64,000 nucleotides of DNA from Pseudoscleropodium purum (lineage: Eukaryota; Streptophyta; Bryopsida; Hypnales; Brachytheciaceae): NCBI GenBank assembly GCA_963969395.1, contig OZ017797.1, forward strand, positions 17,422,001-17,486,000, read 5' to 3'. The notes beneath the pieces were generated by a model. It did not search any database and was not told where the DNA came from. It saw only the letters and a list, made by a program, of their open reading frames with translations. The translations under genes and the position numbers were made by a program. Shown one piece after another: positions 62,751 to 64,000 of the stretch (positions within the stretch are counted from its first letter, which is position 1; every line of letters starts with the position of its first letter).

Positions 62751-63751
62751 TGCTCTAATATCCCGATTTTTTATATGAGTTTTGAATTTTATTTTATTTT
62801 CAAGTCTTAAGGCTCAAAAATGGTGCATTTGAGAGCTAATCTGCTTGTTTCATCTATTTCTTTGGATGGGAATATTTTTTTCTCATTTTTCAGACAAAGA
62901 GAAATTGATGAGGAATTAAAATCAAGTGGTTTTGTATTTTTTCAAAGATTCGTAATTTATTTATAAATTTTCAAATGACTTGCATCATAGGTTCCTATTG
63001 TGACCCTAGGTCTTTCATAAATGGTGCACTTGCGATTTTAAATAAAAATGGAAAAGATAAAGAGAAGGATTAACTCTTGTATTTAATAATGTGTTTTTTT
63101 TCGGTGCATTCCATCAATGTACTTGTCAATTAAAGAATCATAAATAAACCATTTTAGTGAACTTCCATATTTGAAAATAGAATCTAAAGAAGAACCACTA
63201 ATTGTCTAATTTGGGCATTTCATCATACCAATAAAAAATCATTTTAGTTTTTAGCAATCATTGAATGAAGAGTAAAAAAATTTCAAATATTCAAATAATT
63301 CAATCTTTTATAAATTAATTAGAAATACATTTATACCATTTACGAGTTTCTAAATGTAATAAACACACAACAATAATTTCAAAATACACACCATGCTAGT
63401 ACATATTTAACCTCAAATGTTGAATTAAAAAATAGATATAATATGGCTCTTACAAAGTTACATTTCTTCTTTATATTTTTATTATTTATCAAAGTCCCTT
63501 ATAGCCTTATACATCAACGCTATTATAAAATAATACAATGATGTTTTCAACAATATATTTGCCTACATACATACTTGGTATACACTATTACACAACACTT
63601 TTTGAAAAAGTGAACAAAATTGTTGTTCAAAATTGTTCTATTCATTTAAAATTTTATATTACTTCTACCAATCTAGTGCTTTATACTTGTCGTGAGAGTA
63701 AAAATGAGAAAATTGAGCAAATACATGCTCACTATATACTTGCATGTTTTT
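62751..63751. other. AT-rich stretch right of the kinase element
   Basis: No gene or terminus recognised. It may be the interior of a longer hAT-type element or ordinary spacer. Confidence 0.4.
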
Positions 63752-63988
63752 TTATTTGGAATCTAAATCGGACTCAAATTGTTGACCGTTGCCTCTTCTT
63801 TGTACTCCAATAAATGGACCACCTCCGTAGTTTCCGTGATATCCGCTCGGTGCACCTCCTTGTCCATAGCTTGAACCTCCAAAAGTGGGAGTAGGAACCG
63901 GAGTAGTAGGCTCTGATCCTCTTTCATTTGAAGCCCCATAATAAGAGGCCCCATAATAAGAGGCCCCATAATGCTTGTATGAATCACT
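63752..63988 (-). pseudogene. C-terminal end of a Gly/Tyr/Ser-rich protein (partial, at window edge)
   Basis: On the minus strand a 78-codon frame ends with DLDSK and TAA at 63752-63754. It contains three repeats of YYGAS type (15-bp DNA repeats at about 63929-63972), a TPVPTPTFGG stretch and a GGAPSGYHGNYGGGPFIG tail. Low-complexity Gly/Tyr/Ser tails of this sort are seen at the C-terminus of some plant hAT-family (DUF659-type) transposases, which would fit the adjacent hAT-type element on the same strand; this is a suggestion only. A stop precedes the frame at 63989-63991, so it is either a last exon or broken. The alternative frame open to the window edge is less protein-like. Confidence 0.35.
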
Positions 63989-64000
63989 TCAAGTTGATCC

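Overview
The window looks like nuclear DNA of a land plant with a large, AT-rich, transposon-filled genome. The evidence is one intact plant receptor-kinase gene with short GT-AG introns, CACTA-type and hAT-type transposons, plant-type telomere words (CCCTAAA), and long gene-poor spacers. I cannot name the species. A gymnosperm- or fern-like genome would fit, but that is inference.

Only one gene looks functional: a five-exon LRR receptor-like kinase of subfamily XI (HSL/CEPR-like) at 52836-56626 (+). Everything else recognisable is mobile DNA, broken coding sequence or tandem repeats.

Layout. 1-2286: the 3' part of a transposon with a hAT-style end (CAGGGTTGAC) that carries a protein-kinase-like gene; a second copy lies inverted at 60062 to at least 62750. 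Two short relatives (218 and 338 bp) with both ends and 8-bp target duplications lie at 25432 and 8442. 2830-7708: a badly decayed minus-strand gene (or genes) of unknown family, preceded and interrupted by a palindromic repeat family with a roughly 105-bp period (4324-8933). 9.9-11.5 kb: several unrelated tandem repeats and a short telomere-like tract. 11.5-17.6 kb: AT-rich, nothing recognisable. 17.6-22.7 kb and 47.2-51.65 kb: two inverted copies of a 4.2-4.5 kb repeat with an unusually GC-rich module. The first copy holds a 928-bp element flanked by TTAA, and the second copy preserves the empty TTAA site. Three more members lie at 40.5, 42.2 and 45.9 kb. 24.5-37 kb: a decayed minus-strand LINE whose ORF2 reads APE endonuclease, reverse transcriptase, RNase H, zinc knuckle and a C-terminal restriction-like nuclease. 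It is interrupted by a 2262-bp CACTA transposon and the 218-bp hAT element. 57.7-59.06 kb: a second, decayed CACTA relative. The far right edge holds the C-terminal end of a Gly/Tyr/Ser-rich protein on the minus strand.

The three observations most worth following are the kinase-carrying hAT-type family, the TTAA-duplicating (piggyBac-like) family with its empty site in the same window, and the dual-endonuclease (Dualen/RandI-like) LINE. Insertion order can be read in places: the LINE came first, then the CACTA and hAT elements inside it; the 17.6-22.7 kb repeat came before the TTAA element inside it.
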